In this document: piece after piece, positions 56,617-64,000 of the stretch
How positions within the stretch are numbered: the first letter of the stretch is position 1
Layout of the letters: each line of letters starts with the position of its first letter
Assembly: GCF_003248355.1 (NCBI RefSeq)
Contig: NZ_QKWY01000001.1
Location: forward strand, 2,686,001-2,750,000
Direction of reading: 5' to 3'
Length of the DNA stretch: 64,000 nucleotides
From: Streptomyces sp. AC1-42W
Lineage (GTDB): Bacteria > Actinomycetota > Actinomycetes > Streptomycetales > Streptomycetaceae
The notes under the pieces: generated by a model
Databases searched by the model: none
What the model was told of the DNA's origin: nothing
Seen by the model: the letters and a program-made list of their open reading frames with translations, nothing else
Made by a program: the position numbers and the translations under genes

Positions 56617-57087
56617 GTGAGCCCCACGCCCCAGCTGCGCCGCGCCGGCGCGGACGACGCCGCCGAACTCACCCGGCTGCGCCTGGTCATGCTCGCCTCC
56701 GCCGACGTCCACCCGGACCCCGGCTGGACCCCGCAGTGCGAGGCGTACTTCCGCGAACGGCTCGGCACCGACCCGCACTTCGTCGCCTATGTGATCGACG
56801 CCGGGGACCTGCTGCTGTCCAGCGCCGTGGGCCAGTGCATGCGCTCCCTGCCCCGGCCGGGCCGCGCCCCCTACGTCGGCCACATCGCCTCCGTCGCCAC
56901 CGACCCCGCCCACCGGCGGCGCGGCTACGCCCGCCTGACCTTCCGGGCCGTCCACGACCACCTCGTCGCGGCCGGCTGCTCCCGCATCGACCTCACCGCG
57001 TCCCCCGAGGGCGAGGCCCTCTACCGCTCGATCGGCTACGCCGACCCCACCGGCCCCACCCCGCTGACCTGGCAGGCCGACCGATGA
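56617..57087 (+). CDS. GNAT-family acetyltransferase
   Basis: The 156-residue protein has the acetyl-CoA site HIASVATDPAHRRRGYARLTFRAVHDHL and an N-terminal LRRAGADDAAELTRLRLVML. The substrate is unknown. The start is GTG 56617. Its stop overlaps the next start as ATGA, so it is coupled to the phosphotransferase gene. Confidence 0.9.
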   Translation: MSPTPQLRRAGADDAAELTRLRLVMLASADVHPDPGWTPQCEAYFRERLGTDPHFVAYVIDAGDLLLSSAVGQCMRSLPRPGRAPYVGHIASVATDPAHRRRGYARLTFRAVHDHLVAAGCSRIDLTASPEGEALYRSIGYADPTGPTPLTWQADR

Positions 57088-58058
57088 CGAGCACCGCCCC
57101 GCCCGCACGCGGCGTCCGCCACGACTGGGCCGGCCTGCCCGCCCCCGTCCGCGCGGCCGTCGAGGACATCCTCGGCGCACCGGTCACCGAGGCCCGCACC
57201 CAGAACGGCGGCTTCTCGCCCGGCGTCGCCGCCCGCGTCCGGCTCGCCGACGGCGGCCGCGCCTTCGTCAAGGCGGTGAGCGCCCGGGTCAACGCGGGCA
57301 GCCCCGACCTGCACCGCGCCGAGATCCGGCACACCGCACTGCTGCCCGCACACGCGCCCGTGCCCCGGCTGCTCGGCTCCCACGACGACGGAACCTGCGT
57401 CGCCCTCGTCCTGGAGGACATCGACGGCCGCCAGCCCGCCGTGCCCTGGGACCGGGAAGAACTGGACCGGGTCCTGACGGCCGTGGGCGACCTCGCCCGC
57501 CACCTCACCCCGGCCCCGGCCGGCGTACCGGCCGTCGCCGAACGCAAGGCCCGCATGTTCACCGGCTGGCGCACCCTGCACGCCGCCGGGGACACCGGCC
57601 GCCTCGACCCCTGGGCCGCCCGCCGCCTCGCGGACCTCGCGCGCCTGGAGACCCGCTGGCCCGGCGCAGCCGCCGGGAACACCCTCGCCCACAGCGACCT
57701 GCGTGCCGACAACATCCTGCTCACCGGCGACCGCACCGTCTTCGTCGACTGGCCGCACGCGGTACGCGCCGCGCCCTGGTTCGACCTGCTGGTGATGCTC
57801 CCCTGCGTGGCCGCCCAGGGCTACGCCTCCGGCGAGGGCAGCCCGGACCCCGAGGCCCTGTTCAGCGCCCACCCGCTCGGCCGGGACGCGGACCCGGAGG
57901 CCGTCACCGCTGTGCTCGCCGCCATCGCCGGATACTTCGCGGAAAACGCGCTGCGCCCCGACCCGCCGGGCCTGCCGACGCTCCGGGCCTTTCAGGCCGC
58001 CCAAGGAGCCGCCGCCCTGGACTGGCTGCGCCGGCGGCTCGGCGAGCGGCCCCGGTAG
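57084..58058 (+). CDS. Aminoglycoside-phosphotransferase-like kinase
   Basis: The 324-residue protein is of the APH/choline kinase fold. NTLAHSDLRADNILL carries the catalytic Asp and Asn, and VFVDWPHAVRAAPWFDL the metal Asp. VALVLEDIDGRQP marks the hinge. It may phosphorylate a small molecule; a resistance role is not implied. ATG 57084 overlaps the acetyltransferase stop. Confidence 0.88.
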   Translation: MTSTAPPARGVRHDWAGLPAPVRAAVEDILGAPVTEARTQNGGFSPGVAARVRLADGGRAFVKAVSARVNAGSPDLHRAEIRHTALLPAHAPVPRLLGSHDDGTCVALVLEDIDGRQPAVPWDREELDRVLTAVGDLARHLTPAPAGVPAVAERKARMFTGWRTLHAAGDTGRLDPWAARRLADLARLETRWPGAAAGNTLAHSDLRADNILLTGDRTVFVDWPHAVRAAPWFDLLVMLPCVAAQGYASGEGSPDPEALFSAHPLGRDADPEAVTAVLAAIAGYFAENALRPDPPGLPTLRAFQAAQGAAALDWLRRRLGERPR

Positions 58059-58075
58059 CGGCTCCGGACAGGACC

Positions 58076-58081
58076 TAAAGT
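58076..58081 (+). promoter_or_regulatory. -10 element for a leaderless DUF2510 gene
   Basis: TAAAGT stands exactly 6 nt before the ATG at 58088; no ribosome binding site is visible at a normal distance. Confidence 0.5.
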
Positions 58082-58087
58082 GGAGCG

Positions 58088-59029
58088 ATGAGCTACCCGA
58101 CCCCGCCCGGCTGGTACCCGGACAGCGCCGTGCCCGGCACCGAGCGCTGGTGGGACGGGACGGCCTGGACCGCGCACACCCGCGCACCCGCCGCGCCCGT
58201 CCCCGCGCCGCCGTACCCGGTGCCCCCGCAGCGCGGCGGAGGCGTCGGCAGCGCTCGGGCCGTCGCCCTCGTCGCCGCCGGGGCGGTCGTCGTCGGCGCC
58301 GCCGTCACCGGGGCCGTGCTGCTCACCGGAAACGACGACCCGGCGCTCCCGCAGGCCCACGGCACCCCGACCCCCACGACCGGCGCCACCGCCACCGGCA
58401 CCGGCGGCCCCTCACCGGACGGCACACCGGCCCACCGGGACCCGGCCCTCCTGATCGACCAGCTCAACGGCATCAGCCTGCCCATCCCGGACGGCTGGGA
58501 GCGCCCCGAGCGCACCTCGGGGCAACTCCTCACGATGCGCACCGAGGACGCCTACGACTGCCCCGGCGCGTCCACCGCGCGCTGCTACCACGGCACGGTC
58601 ACCACCCGCACCCCCGGCGGCACCGACGCCACCACCCCCGAGGCCCTCGCCGAGGAGGACATCACCGACGCGGCCGACCGCGCCTACGAGGAGGACTTCG
58701 TCGGCCGGCGCATCCACGGCGGCATCACCGCGCACCGGCAGATCGCCGCCGGCGAGGTCACGGTGGCCGGCCGCAGCGGCTACTTCGTGCGCTGGAAGGT
58801 CACCACCGCCAAGGGCCCCGGCGGCTATGTGCAGTCGCTCGCCTTCCCCTCACCGGTCGGCAGCCAGTCGCCCGTCATCGTGCGCTACGCCTTCGACGCG
58901 GGCCCGGACGGACCCCCGCTGTCCCTCATGGACACGCTCACCCGCGGCATCCGCTCCACCGACGGCGCCGCGAAGCACGACGACGACGCGCAGGACGGCG
59001 CCGGCAGCGCCATCGAGCACACCCCCTAG
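58088..59029 (+). CDS. DUF2510 membrane-anchored protein
   Basis: The 313-residue protein starts with a DUF2510 motif (PPGWYPDSAVPGTERWWDGTAWTAHT), then a Pro-rich linker, one membrane helix (AVALVAAGAVVVGAAVTGAVLL) and an outside domain of about 200 residues with two cysteines (DCPGASTARCYHG). The role is unknown. Its TAG stop lies in the CTAG target duplicated by the IS982-like element, so the protein is unchanged by the insertion. Confidence 0.85.
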   Translation: MSYPTPPGWYPDSAVPGTERWWDGTAWTAHTRAPAAPVPAPPYPVPPQRGGGVGSARAVALVAAGAVVVGAAVTGAVLLTGNDDPALPQAHGTPTPTTGATATGTGGPSPDGTPAHRDPALLIDQLNGISLPIPDGWERPERTSGQLLTMRTEDAYDCPGASTARCYHGTVTTRTPGGTDATTPEALAEEDITDAADRAYEEDFVGRRIHGGITAHRQIAAGEVTVAGRSGYFVRWKVTTAKGPGGYVQSLAFPSPVGSQSPVIVRYAFDAGPDGPPLSLMDTLTRGIRSTDGAAKHDDDAQDGAGSAIEHTP

Positions 59030-60008
59030 ACGAGTAGTTCCGATGTGTTCAGTGATCGAATGCGGTCAGCGACCGCAGGACCGGGGCTCCGGTCTTGTGG
59101 TTGTGCCAGATCGCGGCGGCCATCGCGAGGATGCGCTGGGCGACACGGACGGCGACGCCCTCGAAGGTGCGTCCGCCGTGCTGCTCCAGGTCGAGCTGGC
59201 CTTTCAAGGTGTCGTTGACCGACTCGATCAGCTGCCGCACCGACTTGAGCAGCGACTCGCCCTTGCGGCGCTTCTCCCGCTTGAACGACGGGCGGAGCAA
59301 CTGGGCGCCGCGGAAGGCGAGATCGGTCTCGAACTCCTTGGAGGCGAAGCCCTTGTCCGCGATGACGAGCAGACCGGGCCGGTCGGCGGTCAGGTCTGGT
59401 TCGCGGTCCAGCATCGCGGCCAGGACCTCGCGTTCGTCGATCTTCGGGCTGGCCAGGGCCCAGGTGATGGGCATGCCGGTCGGCGTGCAGACCAGGAAGA
59501 GCCGCAGGCCCCAGTAGAAGCGGGAGTGCGAAGCGCAGTACCCGTATCCGGCCCAGCCGGCCATGTCCGACCGCTTCACCGTCGGGCGGGACATGCCGCA
59601 CGGCACGGGCGTGGAGTCCACGATCCACTGGTTGTCGAACCAGAAGTCCGTGTCCACCGCGAGCATCCGTATTGCCTTCTTCACCAGCGGCAGCGCCGCA
59701 CGCAGCCGCTTGTTGTATCCCGGCCGCTTGGGCAGGTACGGGAACATCGCACTCAGGTTGCCGTGAGCGAAACGCAGCCAGCGGGCTTCCGAGGCGAAGC
59801 CCAGCAGGGACTGCGCGACGGCCAGACAGACCAGCTCGGAATCACTCAACTGCGGTGGCCTGCCCAGGCATCGGGCCCCTCCGATCTCGTCGTCGATCTT
59901 CACGTACAGTCCGGTGATGAGGGCGTCCAAGTCTTCGTTCGTCACAAAACGATCTTGGGCGCCCTCGCCATGTCTCCGGGCGGACCATCAACATTCGGAA
60001 CTACTCGT
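59030..60008 (-). mobile_element. IS982-like insertion sequence, complete
   Basis: The 979-bp element has 14-bp perfect terminal inverted repeats ACGAGTAGTTCCGA (59030-59043 and 59995-60008) and one intact transposase gene. It is flanked by direct CTAG copies at 59026-59029 and 60009-60012, taken as the target duplication. Both flanking genes keep their stop codons in these copies. Perfect ends and an open transposase frame indicate a recent insertion. Confidence 0.9.
59049..59945 (-). CDS. IS982-family transposase
   Basis: The 298-residue DDE transposase has Asp in WIVDSTPVPCG, Asp in LLVIADKGFASKEFE and Glu in RQLIESVNDTLKGQLDLE. The family end LAMAAAIWHNHKTGAPVLRSLTAFDH is present. The start is GTG 59943-59945. 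It fills almost all of the IS, ending 6 bp inside the left terminal repeat region. Confidence 0.92.
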   Translation of the reverse strand: MTNEDLDALITGLYVKIDDEIGGARCLGRPPQLSDSELVCLAVAQSLLGFASEARWLRFAHGNLSAMFPYLPKRPGYNKRLRAALPLVKKAIRMLAVDTDFWFDNQWIVDSTPVPCGMSRPTVKRSDMAGWAGYGYCASHSRFYWGLRLFLVCTPTGMPITWALASPKIDEREVLAAMLDREPDLTADRPGLLVIADKGFASKEFETDLAFRGAQLLRPSFKREKRRKGESLLKSVRQLIESVNDTLKGQLDLEQHGGRTFEGVAVRVAQRILAMAAAIWHNHKTGAPVLRSLTAFDH

Positions 60009-61211
60009 CTAGAGGAACGTGCGGCCCTCGCCCCGGTACGTCGGCACGGTCGCGGTGACACGGTCGCCCTCGATCAGCTGCAGCGCGTCGAACCGCTCGC
60101 ACAGCTCACCGGCCTTCGCATGCCGGAACCACACCTTGTCGCCGATCAGCAGATCGTCGGCCGGGGCGCCCAGCAACGGGGTCTGCACCTCGCCCGGCCC
60201 CTCCTGCGGGTCGTAGCGCAGCCCCTCCGGGAGATACGGGACCGGCAGCCGGTCCGCCCCGGCCGGGCCCGACGCCGGGTAACCGCCCCCGAGCACCGTC
60301 ACCACGCCCACGCCCGGCCGGCGCACCACGGGCTGCGCGAACAGGGCGGCCGGGCGCGCGGTGAACGAGGTGTAGTTGTCGAACAGACGCGGCACGTACA
60401 GCCCCGAACCGGCGGCGACCTCCGTCACCGCGTCCTCGGCCGCCGTGTGCTGCACGCTGCCGGTGCCGCCGCCGTTCACGAACTCCAGGTCCGGCGCCAC
60501 CGCCCGTACCGCCCGCACCACCTCGGCCCGCCGCACCGCCAGCTCCCTGCGGGCCGCCGCCTGCATCAGCCGGATCGCCCGCGACCGCAGCGGACGGCCC
60601 GCCACCGCGTCCCCGACACCCGCGATGTGCCCCTCGTACGCCATCAGGCCGACCAGCCGGAAACCGGGCCGCCGGACCACGGACCTGGCCAGCTCGGCCA
60701 GCTCGGCGGGGGAGCGCAGCGGCGAGCGCAGGGCGCCGATCCGGACCCGGCCGCCGAGCAGCCGCAACGAGGTGTCCAGCTCCAGGCAGACCCGGATCTC
60801 CTGGGAGCCGCCCGCCCGCGCCGCGTCGATCAGCTCCAGCTGGGAGGCGTCGTCCACCATCACGGTCACGGCGGCGGCGAGCTTCGGATCGGCGGCCAGC
60901 TCCGCGTAGGCTGACCGGTCGGCGGACGGATAGGCCAGCAGCACGTCCTCGAAACCGGCGCGGGCCAGCCACAGCGACTCGGCCGGCGTGAACGACATGA
61001 TCCCGGCGAAGCCCGGCCGCCCCAGCACCCGCTCCAGCAGCGCCCGGCACCGCACCGACTTGCTCGCCACCCGGATCGGCTTGCCCGCGGCCCGGCGTAC
61101 GAGATCGTCGGCGTTGGCGTCGAACGCCTCCAGATCGACGACGGCGACGGGGGCGTCGAGATGCGCGGTGGCCCGGTCGTAACGGGCCCGGTCGGCGGCA
61201 CGGGCAGTCAT
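60009..61211 (-). CDS. Alanine-racemase-fold PLP enzyme (D-amino-acid deaminase/aldolase-like)
   Basis: The 400-residue protein has an alanine racemase N-terminal barrel. The PLP-binding Lys51 is in PIRVASKSVRC and the C-terminal half resembles D-serine dehydratase/D-threonine aldolase proteins (GDKVWFRHAKAGELCERF). It is usually annotated as amino acid deaminase/aldolase; the substrate is not certain. ATG 61209-61211. Its TAG stop is the complement of CTA in the right-hand IS target copy. Confidence 0.88.
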   Translation of the reverse strand: MTARAADRARYDRATAHLDAPVAVVDLEAFDANADDLVRRAAGKPIRVASKSVRCRALLERVLGRPGFAGIMSFTPAESLWLARAGFEDVLLAYPSADRSAYAELAADPKLAAAVTVMVDDASQLELIDAARAGGSQEIRVCLELDTSLRLLGGRVRIGALRSPLRSPAELAELARSVVRRPGFRLVGLMAYEGHIAGVGDAVAGRPLRSRAIRLMQAAARRELAVRRAEVVRAVRAVAPDLEFVNGGGTGSVQHTAAEDAVTEVAAGSGLYVPRLFDNYTSFTARPAALFAQPVVRRPGVGVVTVLGGGYPASGPAGADRLPVPYLPEGLRYDPQEGPGEVQTPLLGAPADDLLIGDKVWFRHAKAGELCERFDALQLIEGDRVTATVPTYRGEGRTFL

Positions 61212-61375
61212 GGCCGCAGCTTGCCAGACGGCCGTACTGATGGGTAGGGGGAAGATCCGTGCAGATCCGCCGCTGCCCCGGCGGCCCGCTCCCACCCGGA
61301 GCACCGCAGCCCGTAGAGTGGCGCGCACGCGGCGAGCGGGGACCGCGCGCGGTACGGAACGGATCAGGGGGACGC

Positions 61376-62305
61376 ATGAGTACCGAAGCGCAGCGCGCCC
61401 CTCTGCCGCCCCGCCCGACCACCCCGCCGCGTCCCTCCCAGCCGCCACCTCCGCCACACCCGCACGACGCCGGCCCCCCGCCCCCGCAGGCGGACTGGCC
61501 GCCGCCCGTCGCCCCGCCCCGCCCCGGCGCGGGCCCCGCCCCGTTCCGGGACCGGCGGGCGTACCGGGCCGTCGCCGCCGGAATCTGCGCGGTCCTCGGC
61601 CTCGGGCTGATCGGCGGGGCCGCCACCGGCAGCTGGCTCACCGGCGGCGCGGACGAACCCGCCGCCCGCAGCGCGTACACCGTGGGCCGGGCGGCCTGGC
61701 ACAGCATCCCCGTGGACAGCCTCTTCCCCCGCACCCTCGACGGCGACGGCGCCGGACCCGGCGGCGCCGACCGGGTCTGGACGCGGCTCGCCGTCGCCCC
61801 GGACAGCGGCTGCGCCACCGCGCTCGACCCGCTGCTCGCCAAGACCCTGCGCACGGTCGGCTGCGCCCGCGTCCTGCGCGCCACCTACACCGACGCCACG
61901 GCCAGCAGCGTCACCACCGTGGGCCTCGTGTTCACCGAGGCCGACACCGAGGCGATGCGCGCCCTGAGCACCCGGTTCGCCGGCGAGCGCCTCGACCGCC
62001 GCACCGATCTGCTGCCCCGCGCCTACCCGGTCCCCGACAGCCCGGCGGCCGCGTTCGGCGCCCGGCAGCGCGCCAGCTGGACCGTGCGGGTGCTGACCGG
62101 GCTGCCCGTCGTCGCCTTCGCCGTCTCCGGCTTCGCGGACGGCCGCGCGAGCACCCCGCCCCAGCCCGCCGAACAGGCCGTGGCCGAAGGCGCCACGACC
62201 GCCGCCGCGCAGGCCGGGCTCGGCCACGAGGCCAAGGGCCTGGCCGACCGCGTCGAGCGCGGGCTGCGCACCCGGATCGCCGACCTCACGGAGCAGCCGC
62301 AATGA
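61376..62305 (+). CDS. Pro-rich membrane-anchored hypothetical protein
   Basis: The 309-residue protein has a very Pro-rich N-terminal 75 residues, one membrane helix (AVAAGICAVLGLGLIGGAATG) and an outside domain of about 210 residues with two cysteines (SGCATAL, VGCARVL). The function is unknown. ATG 61376 has AGGGGGA upstream. Its stop overlaps the mycosin start (ATGA), so the two products probably work together at the membrane. Confidence 0.82.
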   Translation: MSTEAQRAPLPPRPTTPPRPSQPPPPPHPHDAGPPPPQADWPPPVAPPRPGAGPAPFRDRRAYRAVAAGICAVLGLGLIGGAATGSWLTGGADEPAARSAYTVGRAAWHSIPVDSLFPRTLDGDGAGPGGADRVWTRLAVAPDSGCATALDPLLAKTLRTVGCARVLRATYTDATASSVTTVGLVFTEADTEAMRALSTRFAGERLDRRTDLLPRAYPVPDSPAAAFGARQRASWTVRVLTGLPVVAFAVSGFADGRASTPPQPAEQAVAEGATTAAAQAGLGHEAKGLADRVERGLRTRIADLTEQPQ

Positions 62306-63498
62306 CCCGTCGCGCCCGCCACCGCCTCCTCGGCGCCCTCTGTGCGGCCACGGCCCTCGCCCTGCTGCCCGCCACCCCCGCCGGCGCGGACACCATCCGG
62401 GCCCAGCAGTGGGGCCTGACCGCCCTGCACACCGACCGGGCCTGGGAGACCACGCGCGGCAAGGGCGTCACCGTCGCCGTCGTGGACACCGGCGTGGACG
62501 GCAGCCTGCCCGACCTGGCCGGCCAGGTCCTGCCCGGCAAGGACCTCATCGGCTTCGGCGCGGGGCGCGGCGACAAGGCGTGGGCCCGGCACGGCACCGC
62601 CATGGCGGGGATCATCGCGGGCCGGGGCCACGGCAGCGGCCGTGCCGACGGCGTGCTCGGCATCGCGCCCGAGGCCAAGATCCTGCCCGTCCGGGTCATC
62701 CTCGAAGCGAGCGACCCGGCCCGCGCCAAGGCCCGCAGGACCCGGGGCACCGCGCTCGCGGACGGCATCCGCTGGGCCGCCGACCACGGCGCCGACGTCA
62801 TCAACCTCTCCCTCGGCGACGACAGCGAGTCCGCGCACCCCGAACCCGGCGAGGACGCCGCCGTCCAGTACGCGCTGGCCAAGGGCGCCGTGGTCGTCGC
62901 CTCGGCCGGCAACGGGGGCGAGAAGGGCGACCACATCTCGTACCCCGCCGCCTATCCGGGGGTGATCGCCGCCACGGCCGTCGACCGGTACGGCACCCAC
63001 GCCTCGTTCTCCACCCGCCGCTGGTACGCCACCGTCAGCGCCCCCGGCGACGACATCGTCGTCCCGGCGCCCGACCGCAAGTACTACGTGGAGTGGGGCA
63101 CCTCGGCCGCCGCCGCGTTCGTCTCCGGCGCGGTCGCCCTCGTCAGGTCCGCGCACCCCGGCCTCTCGCCCGCGCAGATCAAGAAGCTCCTCACCGACAC
63201 CGCCCGCGACGCCCCGGCCGGCGGCCGCGACGACGCGCGCGGCTACGGGATCGTGGACCCGGCCGCGGCCATCGAGGCGGGCGGCCGGCCGCCCGCCGCC
63301 GACGCGCCCGGCGACTCCGCCCCGGCCGGCTACCGCAAGCGGTACTTCGGCGCCGGTCCCACGCCCGAACCCGGCGACGACGGCCCGGTCGGCCGGCTCG
63401 CCCCGGCGGCCGGCGGCCTCGGGGTGCTGCTGCTCGCGGCGGGCGCGCTGCTCTGGCGCACCCGCGACGGCCGCCCGCTGCGGGGCCGGACCCGCTGA
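62302..63498 (+). CDS. Mycosin-like subtilisin protease
   Basis: The 398-residue secreted, C-terminally anchored serine protease resembles type VII secretion mycosins. It has a signal peptide to about residue 29, the triad Asp62 (AVVDTGVDG), His97 (RHGTAMAGI) and Ser268 (WGTSAAAAF), Asn204 in SAGNGG, and a last membrane helix (GGLGVLLLAAGALLW). The usual Pro after GTSxAxP is Ala/Phe here. No esx or ecc genes are nearby. Confidence 0.9.
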   Translation: MTRRARHRLLGALCAATALALLPATPAGADTIRAQQWGLTALHTDRAWETTRGKGVTVAVVDTGVDGSLPDLAGQVLPGKDLIGFGAGRGDKAWARHGTAMAGIIAGRGHGSGRADGVLGIAPEAKILPVRVILEASDPARAKARRTRGTALADGIRWAADHGADVINLSLGDDSESAHPEPGEDAAVQYALAKGAVVVASAGNGGEKGDHISYPAAYPGVIAATAVDRYGTHASFSTRRWYATVSAPGDDIVVPAPDRKYYVEWGTSAAAAFVSGAVALVRSAHPGLSPAQIKKLLTDTARDAPAGGRDDARGYGIVDPAAAIEAGGRPPAADAPGDSAPAGYRKRYFGAGPTPEPGDDGPVGRLAPAAGGLGVLLLAAGALLWRTRDGRPLRGRTR

Positions 63499-63521
63499 GC
63501 CGGGCGCGAACGCGGGGGCAC

Positions 63522-63527
63522 TAGGCT
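63522..63527 (+). promoter_or_regulatory. -10 element for a leaderless SseB-domain gene
   Basis: TAGGCT lies exactly 6 nt before the GTG at 63534, the same spacing as at trmI, pafA, the DUF2510 gene and the RecB-like nuclease. Confidence 0.45.
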
Positions 63528-63533
63528 CGACCC

Positions 63534-64000
63534 GTGGCGCAGAAGAACATCCCGGACCCCGGTTACTCCGACGACGACGGCACCGCCGACCCCGCCCTGG
63601 CCTCGGCGCTCGCCGCCTGGTCCGCGGACCGCAGCGCGGTCGCGCCGGTCCTCGAAGCCCTCAGCGGCGCCCGGCTCCTGGTGCCCGTGGTCGCCGTGCT
63701 CGGCGAGGTGGAGGAGGACGAGAACGGGCTGCGCCGCGAGAAGACCAGCGACATGGCGGTGCCCACCCTCCGGGCCGGCGACCGGTGCGCGCTGCCCGCC
63801 TTCACCTCCACCGCATCACTGGCCCGCTGGGACCCGCAGGCCCGCCCCGTCGCCGTACCGCTGCACCAGGCGCTCCAGGCCGCCGCGCACGAGAAGGCCG
63901 ACACCGTCGTACTGGACCTCGCGGGACCGGTGGCCTTCGAGCTGACCGGGGCCGCGCTGCGCGCCCTCGCCGAGGGCCGTACCAGCGCCGACCCGCTCGA
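63534..64000 (+). CDS. SseB-family protein, 5' part
   Basis: 155 codons are present and the window ends inside the gene. The SseB N-terminal domain is seen in RLLVPVVAVLGEVEEDENGLRREKTSDMAVPTLRAGDRCALPAFTS and ARWDPQARPVAVPLHQALQAA. The cellular role is not established. The start is GTG 63534. Confidence 0.85.
   Translation, partial: MAQKNIPDPGYSDDDGTADPALASALAAWSADRSAVAPVLEALSGARLLVPVVAVLGEVEEDENGLRREKTSDMAVPTLRAGDRCALPAFTSTASLARWDPQARPVAVPLHQALQAAAHEKADTVVLDLAGPVAFELTGAALRALAEGRTSADPL

Noticed and set aside
1..64000. CRISPR arrays, rRNA, tRNA genes or phage integration sites
   Set aside because: No regularly spaced repeats, no recognisable tRNA and no integrase were seen on either strand by eye.

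Overview
The window is chromosomal DNA from a Streptomyces-type actinomycete. G+C is very high, GTG starts are common, and the order mshC, PAC2, glp operon, gylR, metH, mpa, dop, pup, prcBA, pafA, FKBPs, pafBC, tatAC, helY matches (from memory) the region around the proteasome genes of S. coelicolor. I see no CRISPR array, rRNA, tRNA or replication origin. Nearly all genes look chromosomal and core. Accessory DNA is confined to a small sugar-acid cluster (2.4-5.3 kb), a secreted-protein gene between tatC and helY (37.6-38.4 kb), an IS982-like element (59.0-60.0 kb) and a long inverted repeat (31.8-32.0 kb).

Layout. 0-2.2 kb: end of mshC (mycothiol synthesis) converging on a PAC2-family gene. 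2.4-5.3 kb: L-fuconate dehydratase, a short-chain dehydrogenase split over three frames, and a FadR-type regulator. 5.3-10.4 kb: glycerol operon glpF-glpK-glpD (minus strand) with its IclR-type regulator gylR. 10.6-16.6 kb: metH, a HAD phosphatase and a peptide-type binding lipoprotein. 16.6-21.8 kb: an operon of a Fe-S RecB-like nuclease and a LuxR-type response regulator, then a site-2 protease, TrmI, a secreted protein and a ferredoxin. 22.0-31.7 kb: the Pup-proteasome system (mpa/arc, dop, pup, prcB, prcA, pafA), interrupted by a LacI/MFS pair. 32.0-41.3 kb: two FKBPs, pafB, pafC, two small proteins, tatA, tatC and the helicase helY. 41.4-49.7 kb: an SPW membrane protein, a SigK/RskA-like locus with a molybdopterin oxidoreductase and a fasciclin lipoprotein, a MerR/membrane pair, an iron-regulated siderophore reductase and a 5'-3' exonuclease. 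49.9-53.6 kb: a glycine betaine importer whose permease carries two fused substrate-binding domains. 53.8-64.0 kb: regulators, a TDT carrier, an acetyltransferase, a phosphotransferase, the IS, a PLP enzyme, a mycosin and the start of an SseB-domain gene.

How parts connect. Pup (ending GGQ) is deamidated by Dop, ligated to targets by PafA, and the targets are unfolded by Mpa into the PrcBA 20S core. PafB/PafC are the WYL-domain transcription activators of the LexA-independent DNA-damage response in mycobacteria. I find promoters of the type they control (TTGTCAGTGGC-N6-TAGGGT class) in front of the RecB-like nuclease (near perfect), and weaker ones in front of helY, pup and the 5'-3' exonuclease. 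This suggests a local PafBC regulon.

Most unusual points: that promoter set; the remains of an endonuclease VII (HNH) gene lying between pup and prcB and overlapping the prcB start; a roughly 165-bp inverted repeat with perfect 27-bp arms upstream of the FKBP lipoprotein; an IS inserted exactly into a CTAG shared by two convergent stop codons, leaving both genes intact; and clustered indels in the fuconate locus that are either decay or assembly error.
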